A stretch of DNA of 64,000 nucleotides from Latrodectus hesperus (GCA_037975125.1 CM075853.1:40385989-40449988), one strand, 5' to 3'. Counted from the stretch's first letter, positions 41,552 through 57,673 are shown. The notes: generated by a model from the letters alone, not told the origin. Program-made: numbers and translations.

Positions 41552-43725
41552 AAACTTCAACATCCTAAAATATAGACGCTTAATTTCAATGTATGTTATA
41601 TTTTCTTTTAAAAAAAACACCAAAATACAGTTTTGAATAAAAGAAATTTAAACATCATATGAAAGACCAAAACATTTAGGCCAAAATAATAATGTCATCA
41701 AATTGGATAGCAGTTTAGAAATATGGAAAATTATTTAAATACTTGAATTAAGGCATTTATTCAATTTTTAAAACATATAGTGAAAATATCTCATTGTTTG
41801 AATTTTGACAGTATAATAATTTCTTATTGACATTTACATGTATTTAAAACATTTTTCATAATCTATCCATTTTTAAGAAATATTTTTCTAGTTTAATTGC
41901 ATTTCATTTACCAATATGTTATTTAAAGCATATTAGATATAAATTGTGTATATTTAACTTATTTAACTTTAAAATTAAAAGGTTAGATAAAACGCTTAAA
42001 GAATTTACAGTTTTCAATGGTTTTAAAGTATAAACAAAGAGAGATTTCATTATTGGGCTTATATAAAGTTTTAATTATTGGGATGGAAATAAATAAAAAC
42101 ATATAAGATTTATTTCAATATTTCAAAGAAATAATAATCCTAATTTATCTAATAAGTTCCCCCCTATAACTGCTGTAAAAAATCATTTTTAGTTAATTTT
42201 AAGGAGAAACATTCGTCTAATTTAATTGTTCTTGCTGATAATTATAGTTATTTCAATAAACAGTTTATGATTTTTTTGCTTTAAATAACCAAACATATTT
42301 AAAGATGTTAATTGAATGTTGTTAGATATTCATATAATTAAGGTAAAAAATATTAAGTCTTCTAAACTAAACGAGAAATGGACTTAATATTTCAAAAATA
42401 TTGTGTGAATAGAAATAAGAAGTTTGATTACAAAATGAATATAATTTAACATATTAAGTACTTAAACATTTCTCGCAATATTCTAAATGTTTCATTTAAA
42501 AAATTTTAAAGAGTCACAGAAGTTCTGATTTTTGAAATTCGTCAGTTTTAACTATTTCTCATAATTAAGTTCTAAGCGAAGTTACGATGACCATAATATT
42601 TACGTATTTATTACACAAAAGTCTTTAAAAATGTTGACTAAAAATAGAATAAAACTTGACTATAATAGACTAATCAGTAGGTTTAAAATGTAGGATCTTG
42701 TTGTATAATATTATCAGTCCTACATATTTCAAAAAATATGTAAAAACTTTGAAGCTCTCAGTATTTTACTTTCTTATTTAAGTATCAAATATGAATATCA
42801 TTCTAAGAATTCAACCCAAAATATTCAGCTCTATATACATGAGTATATTCTTTCCAGAAATATACATCCATTACAATTTTTATTTGTATTTCTTTTCAGA
42901 GTAATCCGCTACTAGCTTTTAAAAATCTAGAAAAAAATAACGAAATAAAAAGCTGGAAGTTAAAAACAAAAAGCTTTTAAAACATTCCCTAGACAAAACA
43001 CACATTTGTGAAAGAAGGGAAAACAGGATTTTTTTTCCTACTGAAAATAGAGTTGCTTATTCCAATTCGGAATAAAGTACATTTTCTATTGTAATCTTTT
43101 CTTAGGAAATTTTTACCTTAATATTTCTTTCTTTTTATCCGTTTTCAACATTATTTTGTAATTTCACTATAAGCTACTGACCTTTATTTTCAAATGTTTT
43201 GATTTTTGTATATTATTTTTAAGTTAATATAGCTCTTCATATAAAATTTTCCTTATAATTACATTTCTTATTAGAACTTTAAGCAAAAAAAAATAATTAC
43301 AGTTTTTTATCTTTATCACTAAAATTATTTTCTGTAAGCTCTTATCAAAAAGTTAAACACATTTCTTTGAAAGTTGGTTATTTGAATGGGTTATTGTTGA
43401 TATTAAAATACTTTCTGACACCTTCACATCAAAAAAACTTTTTTTAAATTAAACATTTATTTTCAGAAATATTTTTTAGCTATTCACAAGCTGTTTTAGT
43501 AAGGATATCACAGTGTACATATTGAATACTATAAAAAAGGAAATTAATTGATCTTTCTTTATAATATGTTCTGAGTAACAAAAAATATAAATGCAATGCA
43601 CACATGTACAAATGAAGTACATTTATAATACACATGTACAATACTATAAACAGATGTAAAAGTTGTGTGGATGTTTTTGCCATTAATAAAAGAATGTCAC
43701 TTAAGATGGATCTAGGAGCTACTGT

Positions 43726-43960
43726 CCATCAGATTGTCAGGGGATGTTCCTGTATACCAGTGGCACGTATGTGGAATATACCATATTCATTTGAGTCTAC
43801 ATCTTTCATTTGAGTATAGTTCTGCAAAAGTATGCGAAGACCCAGTGCTCGTTTCATTCTCACCACCCTCTTTGATCAGTCCATCAGCAACCTTATTACC
43901 GCCAATTTTATCATGTGGAGCAATAGAACAGCTTCTATTAACCATAATAAGTTTAGCCCA
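43726..43960 (-). pseudogene. Non-LTR retrotransposon RNase H C-terminal remnant
   Basis: One minus-strand frame from about 43947 reads SIAPHDKIGGNKVADGLIKE and then GGENETSTGSSHTFAELYSN. This matches the pattern of the RNase H domain end, SHVG..GNE.AD.LAK.GA, found in some arthropod LINE polyproteins. After a TGA stop the same frame continues as IWYIPHTCHWYTGTSPDNL, resembling the W..P..HWY.G..PG tail of that protein type. RNase H removes RNA from the RNA-DNA hybrid in reverse transcription. Only the C-terminal end is recognisable; sequence up to about 44160 may be further decayed coding DNA. The in-frame stop and altered residues make it a pseudogene. Confidence 0.7.
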
Positions 43961-44196
43961 TGAGAAAAGTCCACCAGAAGTCTATCTTTGCTCCTTTGCC
44001 TGAAGGTCTTAGTTGAGCACAATGGAATGGGCTTTATGCATTCTGTAATTATTTCAGGAGATTGCACTATTGACGTACTTCACCGTTCTTTTCAAGTACA
44101 TCCCTCATTGAATATGAGCACACTTCGAGATGTCCAACAGGATTTGAGAGGAAAGATTTTTCTGTAAAAAATTTTAACAAATTTCATTATTAATAT

Positions 44197-44625
44197 CTCA
44201 GAGACATGGACTTTGACGATGAAGGAAGAGAGATCATTGGCAATTTTTGAGAGAAATGCTCTGAGAGCTAGTTTTGGCTGTTTCTGGAAACATCAGACAA
44301 AAAAGGTATAACTTCGAGCTATACAAAATCTGTAGAAAGTAGGACATTATCAAATCAATAAAACTGCCTAGTAGGAGATGGGCAGGACACCTTCTGAAAG
44401 TAAGTACAGAGAGAATATCTATTAAGGTCTTCAATGCCACCCCTTTCTGTAAAAGATCAAAAGGAGGACCGAAGAAGAGATGGAAGGACAGCCTGGAAGA
44501 AGACTTTGCCATACTTAAAATCAAAAACTGGAGATCAATTTTTGGAAATAGGGCAGAATGGCAGAGACTTCTGTAAAAGGCTTAGGCCCTCAAAGGGCTG
44601 TTGTGCTAATGCTGATTATGATTAA
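44197..44625 (+). pseudogene. LINE reverse-transcriptase C-terminal tail remnant
   Basis: The plus strand encodes the end of a LINE endonuclease/reverse-transcriptase polyprotein. It starts ETWTLTMKEERSLAIFERNA (44201 onward), typical of the segment after the polymerase core. After several frame breaks a clean frame from about 44370 reads RRWAGHLLKV, then GGPKKRWKDSLEEDFAILKI and NRAEWQRLL, then a stop. A last frame shift gives RLRPSKGCCANADYD before TAA at 44623-44625, the usual ending of this protein family. The polymerase motifs themselves are absent, so it is a 5'-truncated dead copy. I do not assign the LINE clade. Confidence 0.82.
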
Positions 44626-46176
44626 TATGTTACAGTTTTTTTGCGTATATATAGTTTATAACATAATACATAATATATTTAATACTGTAAAAACTCTCTT
44701 TTAATTAATACAAAGTAATATAGATCAATAAATATTTCTGAAAAAAAGTAGAAAATAATCTAAAAATAGCTTTCTTTTAAAGTATATGTTCTACTGATTT
44801 TTCTTAAGAAATTGGTGCCGCTTACAGACCTCGGAGATACATTAATCTATTTAAATATAAGATCTCTTTTAAAAATTACTCATCATGAAGTGAGTGTTAC
44901 TTAGATCGATTCAAATCTCTTCATTTATATAAGTAGACACTCGAGGAAAATATCAGGACTTCATGGTATTAAAGATTTTCAGAGATAATTTCCAAGAATG
45001 CATTAAAGTGATTAATCTTTCACGTTTTTCGTATTGAGGATTGAAACTTTTATAATTCATTTCATATCATATCATACAAATGTTTTGAAAAAATTAAGTT
45101 TCGCTCTTATGTTAAATAATTATACATTCTGAACTTGATGAATATGCAATGATTTAAAATGTGCATCTAAAAGACGACAATATTAAATAATTAAAACAAG
45201 TGCACATAAATGTTGTTAATTTGAAAAAAGAAATATATTATTCCAAAAATATTCAAAAAATGTTTCACTTTATCTACAAGTTCAAGTGTTCATTCATTCA
45301 GTATGCTTGCATCACTCGTAAATAGCAAGGTTTTCCATTATCTCTTTGTTTTTTCTACAACTGATATAACACAAAGCTTACACAAAAAAGTTATGACGAA
45401 AAAATACTAACAAAATGAAGAGAAATAGTTGAAAAATAAAATAGCTGAAGTAAAATTTTTTAAACAAAGTGTGCAAAGTTGTGAAATTATTTATATTTTT
45501 CAATCATTATATAATATATTAATACGAATAAATTCAATAACTACGTAATATTCAAAGAAGAGAAAAAGATGTTCCTAAATAATATTTTATTTCAATAAAA
45601 TGTATACTTTTAACACTTAAAACTCGTTTACGAAGTTTATAGATCTAATCTTTTTATTTTTCTCTCTTAAAAAAAGAAAATTTCTGTAATGCAAAATATT
45701 TTTCATGTTTATTTTTTTCAAAAATGTATAAAATTATTTAATATAAAAAAAAATATGAAGCAATACAAACTTCATTTTGAAATAGCCTTCCTCTACTCTT
45801 TTATTTTTAGTGCTGAAAAAGTAAATCAATTCTTCAAAACTACTGAGCGAGTTTTACTACTTATTTTTTTTAGTTTGTAAGATTATAATTTTTAAAAATA
45901 ATCCCTGTAGTTTGTTTAAGAAAATAAATTTCATACTTTTTATCAACAGTATTTTTTGATATAAAAAAGAGACAAAAACTAATAATATATCAAGCGACTG
46001 GAAAATTTATGTATACATAAATGTTCCTCAAAATGCCAATGTATGAAAGAGTATAAAAGTGAATAAGTACACGCATGTACATACAAAAATCGTATTTTTA
46101 AAGAATAAAGTTACTTAGGATGCGTGATGTTTAGTCAAACAAACAATTTTTAGGTTATTGAATAGCATCTGAACAT
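44626..46176. other. AT-rich non-coding DNA
   Basis: The plus frame at 45689-45880 is Phe/Lys/Ile-rich without a motif. Nothing else is recognisable. Confidence 0.55.
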
Positions 46177-46370
46177 GTGTGCATTACATCTTGGAATTTC
46201 TGGAAGACTCTGCCTAGGCGGTGTGCCGTATGCACATATCACAAGGAAAAATTAGAAAAAAAAACTGAAACCCTAATCTTGACATACATGCATGTAAAAA
46301 CTGAAATCATGATGTCCACCTTCTATTGTTCAACAGCAGTTGAGGTCAAAGAACGAATCCTTCACTACTG
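46177..46370 (+). pseudogene. Possible piggyBac-type C-terminal scrap (weak)
   Basis: An open frame contains LPRRCAVCTYHKEK and later YMHVKTEIMMSTFYC. The spacing of CxxC followed by a second Cys/His-rich bit before a terminal F-Y-C recalls the cysteine-rich ribbon at the end of piggyBac-like transposases (RRC.VC...C..C...C...H). Some expected cysteines are missing and no DDE catalytic region or terminal repeats are seen. It may be chance; the patch is less AT-rich than its flanks. Confidence 0.25.
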
Positions 46371-46559
46371 AGAAATAAAAAACTATTTTAACACTGCTAA
46401 GTGGATAGAAGGATATCTTTGAATGCATTTTTTAGTTCTTTAATATCTTCCCCTTATTTTCATCTTCCGAAAGAACTTTTCACTAATAATACATCATGTT
46501 CGTACGTTTCAAGGGTTCCAGAAAATTTGCAAGCGGCTATTTCGACATATATCCAGCAG

Positions 46560-46665
46560 AAAATATAAGCATTAAATTGATGTTGCTCAATAATTACTGG
46601 CATTGAACTCGTGACATTTTATTCCGGAAAGCCTAATCAGCAAGTCACGGTGAACTTTTAAAGTG
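46560..46665 (-). mobile_element. Possible decayed SINE head
   Basis: The minus strand reads gtgacttgctgattaggctttccgg-like sequence (A-box region) and then gagttcaatgcc about 25 bases on, resembling the B box gagttcaattccc of the SINE-3 copy at 59778-59790. No body could be aligned beyond this. It is short and degenerate, so the assignment is tentative. Confidence 0.35.
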
Positions 46666-47409
46666 AAATTGTAATATGTGAAATAATATTTCTCTGAAAC
46701 ATATGATTCTCATCCGATAGTGACGTAACAAAAAGCTACCGAGAATTAATTCTATTGTCAGTATCATATATTTCTACTAAGATGACTAAAAATTTTAATA
46801 AGAGTTTTAAATAAAAATAAAAACTTGGGAAATAATCGGTAATCATGTCTCTTAGTTTGCTAATGTATTTTCTGCCTATTGTTTGATTTTTATTAATTTT
46901 ATAATTCAATTTCTTGGATCCAGATGCAAATACTCGTGGATTCAAATATATTAAATGTAAAATAGCTATAATGAACAGTGATAATCTCCATTATTGTTAT
47001 TCTGTGTAACCTAATCAAATACTTAAAGGAAAATAGATTATGTTTTCAAAATCTTTTTAATAAATGTACCATAATAAATATCATTGTTTCCATATAATAG
47101 AGAATATTTTATCTCATTTAATTTGCTTGATAATTTGTTCAACAATTACAAAAAAATCATTGTTATCAGCACAATAACTTAAATACGTTAAGTTAAATAT
47201 GCATGCATGTAGTTATATATTACTGATTGAAAATGTTTTCCTTTTTCCATATTACTGATCTCTCAAAAACTCGTTTATCCAATATTATCCCTCAAACGTT
47301 GGCAAAATTTAGTTTTATAATAAGTATTTCAGCTTCTAAGCACTATACTTCGAAGGCGAAATTTGCTGAGGAATATTTGTGCTTTAGTTAAGAATTTATG
47401 CCATTTTTT
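46666..47409. other. AT-rich non-coding DNA
   Basis: The minus frame at 46736-46945 has no motif. No repeat is recognised. Confidence 0.55.
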
Positions 47410-47766
47410 CCAACGGCGGGCCCTTGTGTAACGAACCCTATGCCACAAAAGGGCAGATACTGCTACTCATTTGTTGTTACCCAGCGAGCACCTGCGAACG
47501 AAATCACGGAGGCGTTTAAACGCCTTAAACTCGCTTCGTGGGCCTGCAACGTCGAAGTCACGGAGGCGAGTAGCGTTGCCCACACCATACCCCACCACAA
47601 ACCCATATATGGTGGTCCACATTTATACTTCATCACAGAAGAAAGGACAGAGAAACACAGAGGGAACAGAGAAAGAAAGCAACATACATGCCCGAACTGG
47701 ATTCAAACCCGGAACCCACATCTCAGGAGTTAGGAGTACTAACCATTCAGCCATCGGTCCCATCTC
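47410..47766 (-). mobile_element. SINE-2 copy with internal 54-bp expansion
   Basis: It aligns end to end with 35401-35684: ccaacggcgggcccttgtgt at one end, cggaggcgagtagcgttgcc in the body, gaagaaaggacagagaaa, and a tRNA-like head with B-box complement ggattcaaacc at 47699-47709 and ctaaccattcag at about 47740-47750. It is longer because 47515-47568 is an extra segment absent from the other copy; tcacggaggcg stands immediately before it (47504-47514) and is repeated at its end. Open frames across it (plus and minus) are incidental. Confidence 0.88.
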
Positions 47767-49608
47767 CCATAAAGTATTGTAATTATTTTTAAATGAGATT
47801 TTTATATAAAGAAGTAAAATTATAATCATTTGATAAAAGAAAGAATATTCATGCTTGAATAATATTCTTTTATATTTTTATTCAAAATAGCACAAAGTTT
47901 AATGTTGAATATTTTAAGTATGTCTTCCATTAATATGAAAATTATTTATAAATTTGTATGCCAAATTTAACTAAATAACATAAATATTATATTGTAACCT
48001 AATCTTTTTTCTCTTTATTTCTTCTTCTTTCAAAAAAATGTATCGTGACAGGAAAATTAATTGCTTACTGATACTTTACTAATTATATAAATAGTTACTT
48101 TACAAAAAAACCTTGTATATTAAAAAGAATACCGTAAATTACTTACAAACAAAAGATATTTTATTCATAACATTTATAACAAAACAATATCTTTTAGAGT
48201 GTATCATTATTCAATGAATATAATACAAGAATTAAAATGCTCATAGCACCTGAATTTAGCTTTATGTAATTGTAAATTTAACCCTCAATATTTATATTTT
48301 TAGTGAGAAAATAATTGAGAAGAGCTCTTGAAGAAAGTTTGTTGAATCATGTGAATGATAGCAGTATGTTGTAACTATTTCCTTAAACGTTGTGGAAGAA
48401 TATATTTTAAACAGCCTTCTTTAAATGAAATAGAAAATGTTTAACAATAGATATGAACTAAAATATGATTTTCTATTGAACAAAAACAACAAATTGACTT
48501 CTGCGATAATTTTAATGTGTATACAGCTCATTATTGCTCAATACAGTAATGAGCATAGAAAGAGATAAGATATTTAATAATAATATTTTTCTATACATTT
48601 AGAGCTACGCAGCTAAATTGCGAGAAATATTCCAATTAAATATCTCATCTCTTAAAAATAAGAAATTTTAAAATTATTACAAATGCTTACATTTATTATA
48701 TTTTTTATTTGTCTTGCTGCTTTTTATTTTATTAGAAAAATTTATGGAATTATATGTAGGAAGTTAAGGATGCATTTTACTTAATTTATGAAGTAAATAT
48801 TTAAAAAATAAAACATTTTAGCACATTCAGAAGGATAAATAAGCATCTTGCTAAAATGCTTTCCTACGCGGTTGATACATAGTTGAATAAGAGCAGCATA
48901 TATTTATTCTTCTTTTTTCAACAGTATTATTTGCATTTTTTATTCTTTTAAAAACTCTAAATAGGATTTAAATTAAAGAAATAACTATACTGACAAAATA
49001 TAAAGAAATGCAATAATCAATCAAAATATTAATATAGAAATAATCGATGGACTTCATAAAAATGGTGACGTTTTCAATAATTAAATACCAATAATAATTT
49101 TATTCTTACAAAAGGCACTTTTAATCAATTCTTTCATCATTAATTTTAAATAGATAAAGAAATAATTTTGAAAAGCGCACTTATTTGGATAATTTATGGT
49201 TTCTTCAAACGTTGTATTTTTTTCCTTTTCTCTCCATTAAGTAAAAAGAATGTTTGTTCCTGCCTTAACAAAGCGTAGATAATTAATGAAATATAATGAT
49301 TAATTATATTTCTGGACGAGCAATTTGAGAAATGGAAGTTGTTTGGATAGCACAAAAGGTCACAATTTCAATGTTCTGCATAAAAATGTCCCAAATTTAA
49401 ATCAAAACCTAGAAAAACTCCATATTTAATTGAATACCAGTAATAAACAGAATTATAAATGTAAAATTTAAAATGAATAAAAGGAATAACTTTTTGAGCA
49501 ATTAGATTCCGTTTATTTCAATTAAAAACAAGAATTTGGTGATTGAATTTAGCTTTATAACATATAGTTTTGATTTCCAACCAAATGTAATTTTTTTTGT
49601 AAATTACG
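47767..49608. other. AT-rich non-coding DNA
   Basis: Nothing recognisable. Confidence 0.6.

Positions 49609-51756
<2,148 letters not shown>

Positions 51757-51832
<76 letters not shown>
51757..51832. repeat. (TA)n microsatellite, 38 units
   Basis: Pure TA repeats. Confidence 0.98.
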
Positions 51833-51835
<3 letters not shown>

Positions 51836-54800
51836 AAACTCATCTTTTTGTTAATTCACTCTCTTAAAAGATTACCAATATTCTTTGATTTATCTTAATA
51901 TTGCAAAGAGTGTTATAATAACCAGAGAGTATTATTAATATATTTATATAATTAAAGATATTAAAATCGAAGTGTAATTGAATGTAATTTCCATAAATAA
52001 AAGCAATTTGTCTGTCGTTGCAATCATCATATCAAAAACAATTTTTATAACTGTCTATAATCAGATAAAACATATTCCTGAATTACGATAATTGGCTTAG
52101 AACAACATTAATAAACTACCATTGTTGAACAAAAACGAAGGAAAAATGCGTTTTTAATATATTTATTATATTTAAATATATTTTACGTTATTTAAAAGGC
52201 ATTTAAATGTACACTTTAACCAATATAAACTCTCTTATTTGAATTCCAGAAAATAAAGCCTTATTTTAATGAAACAAATTTTATTATAAATGAAAAGAAA
52301 GGATAGCATCTGCAAATTAAAATTTCATGTATGTTTGTTTTCATGTTAAAAATAATATATTTTTTACATACTAGAGTCATGTATCCTTGAATATACCACT
52401 TTGCAAATTTATTTGTTATTAAATATTCTCAAAACAAGTAAAATTCATAAAAATATTTATGATTTATCGTGTATATACATATATATCCTAAAAATGCACT
52501 AAAATGTTTGTACATTACTTATCCAAAGTTTCAAACAAATTAAACAAATTTATGAACCATCGTGAAAATTCGTAAATAAAAACAAACAAAAGTAAAGCAT
52601 CATGCCATAGTTTATCATTTCATGATAACGTACCGTATTTATTTTTTCAATTCTAAATTTAATTTAACTTGAGTCACATTGTCTTAATCAATTAGTTTAC
52701 ATTATGATGCTTAATGTTAAAATAAATGACCGCGTGGTTACTATGGCTTATTTATAAAACTGATCCTTCTTAACGGAAGATTTTAAATTTCACTCTATTC
52801 ACATTTGAGCAATAGATAAGTGATTTTGTTCATCTGCGGAGGTAAATACTTGAGAGTTTTCTGGGTTCCATCCTTGAAATAATTGATTACGATATATAAT
52901 CTATGAACTATTCCCTGAAAAAAATTTGTTAGGGACTAAAATATGTTTAAAGATAAGCTTAAACTTTTCAGCTATTCACAATGCAATGGCAAAGTAAAAG
53001 GTTACTGAATTTTTTAAATTCAAAAACCTGTTCAGTTACTAACATCAAATTTCATAATATAATGCAATATTTTTGGTGCATAAGTTTTTAACTATATTTT
53101 ATTATTACGAATATTTCAAATGAAAATGTAGCTTAAAAAATAGTATTAATGGAACTGCTTGTTTAATATGACTGAAATTTAAATGAAATATATATATATA
53201 TACCTAAAATTCCATAATACTCTCTTAGATAATATTGAGAAGAGCTGTACAACTATAAAAAATTTAATGTGAGGAAAAAATTATTTTGCGAATAAATTAA
53301 AATAAACAATTAACAATGGCTTACTGGAAAAGTTCAGAGAGTTCTATATGTATCACCATTAAAGAAACAAATTTAATTTCTTTTACCATGCACCACAAAA
53401 ATGCTTTATAAAAACTAGCTTAAATACACTAGCATTATTCACATTAACTGTATAATTATTAATGTGGGAAATTATTATTCGTATAAAAATATAAAAAGCA
53501 TCCTTTGTTATAAAAATTCATCTTTTAAAATGACCAAAAGTGTTTTTTATAGAAATTTCATAAAAGCTTCTAAGAATACAAGATTTGAAAAACATTAGAT
53601 TTTTAAAACTTCCTATTATTAGAAGTAATTAAATTTTCTAAGAAAAAAGGATATCACAATTGACTTAATTAGCTTAATTTTTCTAACAGTGATCAAATAA
53701 AGATTTCAAAAATTCTGTATGGATTTAAAGGAAAATTCTTTAAAGTACTAATAATCCTTTAATCAGCTCTTTCAGTAAATTTCTTTTTTGTTTAATTGTA
53801 TTGTACTTTTTGATGAAAGAATTATGATTCAATAAGAGAGAATTTAATCGCATTGAGTTTGAAAAATTAGAAAATTGGATGCCTCGTTTTGTTTATTTGA
53901 TATTCAGTTTTATGTGCTTTTATAAAAAAAAAAAAAATATATTGTGTGTCCAGAATTACTTGATCTTGGTTCTAGTATTTTTTTTTTTTTGACATTACAC
54001 TTAATTAACAGATAAAAAAGTTATTTGTTGAGCAATTTTTGTGACAAAAAGAGTTAATTTCTGATAACGAGATCCAATAAATTAGCTAAATATTCTCGAA
54101 TTGAAAATTTAGCGTTATTGAAAGCTTAGATAAATATATTTGCTTTTTACTTCCACACGTTTCTACAAAAGCAATTAATGCAACTTAAAATTTCATAAAT
54201 ATAAGATTTTTCAAAAATGCAGTTTTCTGTGCATATAATAAAATATTGCCTAATAAATTCTAAAAAACAAGATTTTAACAATACTTTTGCTACTACTAAT
54301 CTACAATTTCCAAGCAATTGCTGAAATAAATTTAATTATTTTTAAATTGAAAAATATTTTTATGGCTATACATATTTTAAATTTTCATACAATTTCGTCT
54401 TTTTATAAATATTTAAATTGAAAATAATTCCATAGATATCATTCAAATTAAGCTATATTTCTAACGCTAGTGAAATTTATTAGTGTGGTTACTTTTAATT
54501 ATTTAAATCTATTTTCTTTACATGAAATGATGCATATTGCTTATTTTATGAAGGGATTACTTGTAAAAATAAGAATAGATAACATTTTATTTATTAGCAC
54601 TCTATCATTTATCAGCACTCTTTTAGTAGTTTCAAAAAATTGCTTGCATAATATTATTAATATATCATGTAAATTCTTTACATATTCTGACTGATAACCT
54701 TTACAAATTTTAGAATATAAAAAATGCTTACTTCTAAATCTGAAATGGAAGATAAATGTAAATATGATAACCATAAAAGATAAAGATATGTATAAGTGAA

Positions 54801-57555
54801 TAAAACATGAAGCGAATATTGCTGAAAACTTGGTGATATTTTACCATATAACTAAGTGTTACAAAAAATTTTTTAACCACAGAAACCTTTTGTATTGAAT
54901 CGATTGAAATTTGACCAGAATTTAGTATCAACTTTCTATGGATTTTTAGTTTTAAATTTATTATTATATTTATCATATATTCAAATCATTTACCGCTTTG
55001 AACGGTTAATTAAAAATAACTTCATGTAATAATATTATCTTAAACTATGTAATTACATAAACAATAATTAATAATTTGAAAAAGAATGTTTTCAAATGTG
55101 TTTCTAAGTCAATTTAAATTTAATTTAGTGCATTAAAGATTAAAAATTCTTTTAAAGTTATGGTATAAATGTAACATTTTTATATTAGTTTAGAGTCATT
55201 TAGCATTTCAAAAATTAAGTAATTGAATTAACTCTACTTCATTAAGAAAACACATTTGCAGAATGAGTATTTTATTTATCATGGGATCTTTCAAATTAAT
55301 TTTTAGGAATGCTTTAATATTTACGAAAGTTAGGTCATGTGAAGTTCAAAGATGTACTGATAAATGTTGATGGAACACATTTGAGCAAGCAGTTTTTGTC
55401 ATAAAACTCATTTACTTAATGCAAGTGGTAATTAAAGGAATGGTATACTGAATATAATAAATTGTTGATTTTCTGTGTTTGTAGATACTTGGATGCATGA
55501 ACTGATGAAGACATGGCTTTTACAACCATTCTCGAAAATATGATCTAACATTTTACAAATATTTGTCCGATAAAAAATTTATTTATTTCACAAAATTTGA
55601 TGTGATTATTAAAAATATTTTAGTCCAACACTCATTTTGAAAAAAAAAACATTGATGTGATGTTATTGGAATTCTAAAGGTTATGTTGTTGGAATTCTAA
55701 AACATTTGTTTCTACCACTCTATATAATATCATAATACTTATGACAGTTAATACATCACGATCATGTGCAATAATTTTCATTTTTAAATTTTGTTATAAA
55801 TTTCAAATCAATTTTAATGTTTCATAAATTGATCAAATGAAAATTTATCTTCAATTCTTCGAGAGTCACATAAATTTTCAATTTACAACTCTCCTGCGCA
55901 CTGGAATAGTTACTTAAATAAAAATTATTTGAACATGCATTGATTATAAATCCTTTTCGCATTTGGCATTTTATATTTTTTAAAAAAATGAAAATTCTAA
56001 TATTTATGTAAAATCTTCTGGGTAAGATGCAAGAAAATTTAAAAATGCTTAAATGTAAAAGAAATTAAAGGCATTTGCAATTTTTGCTACTGTATTATGA
56101 ATATTTTATTTAAATCAGGTTATACATTGTTTGTTCCTTCTAGTCCTTTAAAAACAAATAAAAAAATTATGTTAATTATCATTCAGATATATCTGAATCC
56201 ATTCTTTTCAAGGTGTCAAAGCATTTTTCTATAATATTTCTCAGTGGATTGGACTGTGTGAATCCATTTTTTTGGAGTGAAAGGATCTTTATTAAAAACC
56301 AGACACATTTGAAAAAGAGATGATAGGTGTTGTGTTTTTGCTTTCAACATACGCGTTTTTACACTGAAAGCTTGATAGTTTTCTAAGTTTCTTTTATCCT
56401 ACATTCAAATACGAATCACTGGACAAAAAGACGTCTCCCTGGCAAGCAATATGTAATATAAAGTTTAATAAGAACTTCGTCATGTTTGATGGCCTGTTAT
56501 GTAATTTCAATCTGTTTCTTCAATGAAATTGACCATAGCTTAATTGAGGATAACAATCTTCGGAGCAGATACTGAGCTCAATTTCAGTCAATCACTGATT
56601 GAAGATCGATGGAATACCTAGACTCTTTGCGTAAACGTATACTGGGATAGTTAAAAATTTTCTAGATTTTTTCCTCCCTCGCGACAAATAAATGTATCAC
56701 TTCCGAAGAAATTTCATGTCAAAAGCTATAACGTTGATGTTCAGATGCCTTATAACATTTATAAGATGCGTCGAATTTAAACCTTAATATCAGAAGAAAG
56801 AGGTAGTAAATTGGGTAGCAAATCTGAGCTGTATGAATAGTAACTTAAGAATAATATTAGAAAATTTTAATATCATATGTTGGACAAATAACTTGAACTT
56901 CGTATTACCATACAAAAAGATGTCGCATTACTAAACATTCTTGGCTATTGGCATAAATTGAAATATTTTTTACCCGTAAGAAAGATATCATACTTTTTTG
57001 ATTACGAAAAACCTTCTTCTAGGCCTACTGACATTTTAACCACTGTGATGAATCTGCGAAATTATATTATCTGATACACATACAATCAATTATTACAATC
57101 TATTTTTACTCTAGAAAAGAAATATTCCTTTCTCAATGATACCTTTTTAGTGATCAACTTTGAAACTTCTATTAGATTGATCCTTATACAATGAATTGTT
57201 ATATTTTTTAAAGTATCAAACTTTAATTGTATTTATAGAAATAAAAAGTGAGGGAAATTAATGTATATTTAAAAATAATAATTTTTAATATACTATAAGC
57301 AAATTATTCGTAAAATTTAATTGTATAATTTTTTAAAACGACATAAATTGTATTGAGTTATAATAGCTTGCAAATATTAGCACATATATTTATCGATAAT
57401 TCTTTTTAATTTATAGAGTAACATATATTTTACTATACATTACAAAAACAAACAATACATTTTCAAAAAATATATATATAATACATTTTTAACATGTAAA
57501 AACATTTTATTTATTAATTCAAATAAAAGTAACTGGTCACATATGTTTATGTAAG
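51833..57555. other. AT-rich non-coding DNA with an unassigned island
   Basis: Open frames at 54470-54694 (plus), 54541-54774 and 54734-54976 (minus) have no motif. Two adjacent copies of atgttrttggaattctaaa lie at about 55660-55700. From about 56200 to 57060 the DNA is less AT-rich, with many stop-broken frames on both strands; this suggests an old mobile-element remnant, but I could not name a family. Confidence 0.5.
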
Positions 57556-57673
57556 ATAAATAAGAAAGTTCTTGACGTCTTCACGTTAACATAGAAGGAA
57601 ATGAAAATAAGTATGCAAATTAGTGTATGACTTGTTTTAGACACATGTCAATCGAGAGTAGGAATATCAGTTG

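Larger units (their letters stand above)
37626..43725. other. AT-rich non-coding DNA with short simple repeats
   Basis: It contains an interrupted catttgtatgtgt minisatellite-like run at 38157-38232, a (TC)n run at 40305-40329 and a (TA)n run at 41511-41548. Minus frames at 40761-40949, 41147-41416 and 43480-43683 show no motif. Confidence 0.6.

Noticed and set aside
43734..44067. Plus and minus open frames of 63-89 codons over the RNase H remnant
   Set aside because: The frame matching RNase H is a different minus frame; these are shadows of it.
47398..47829. Three open frames of 68-111 codons
   Set aside because: All lie across the SINE-2 copy, overlap on both strands and have no protein resemblance.
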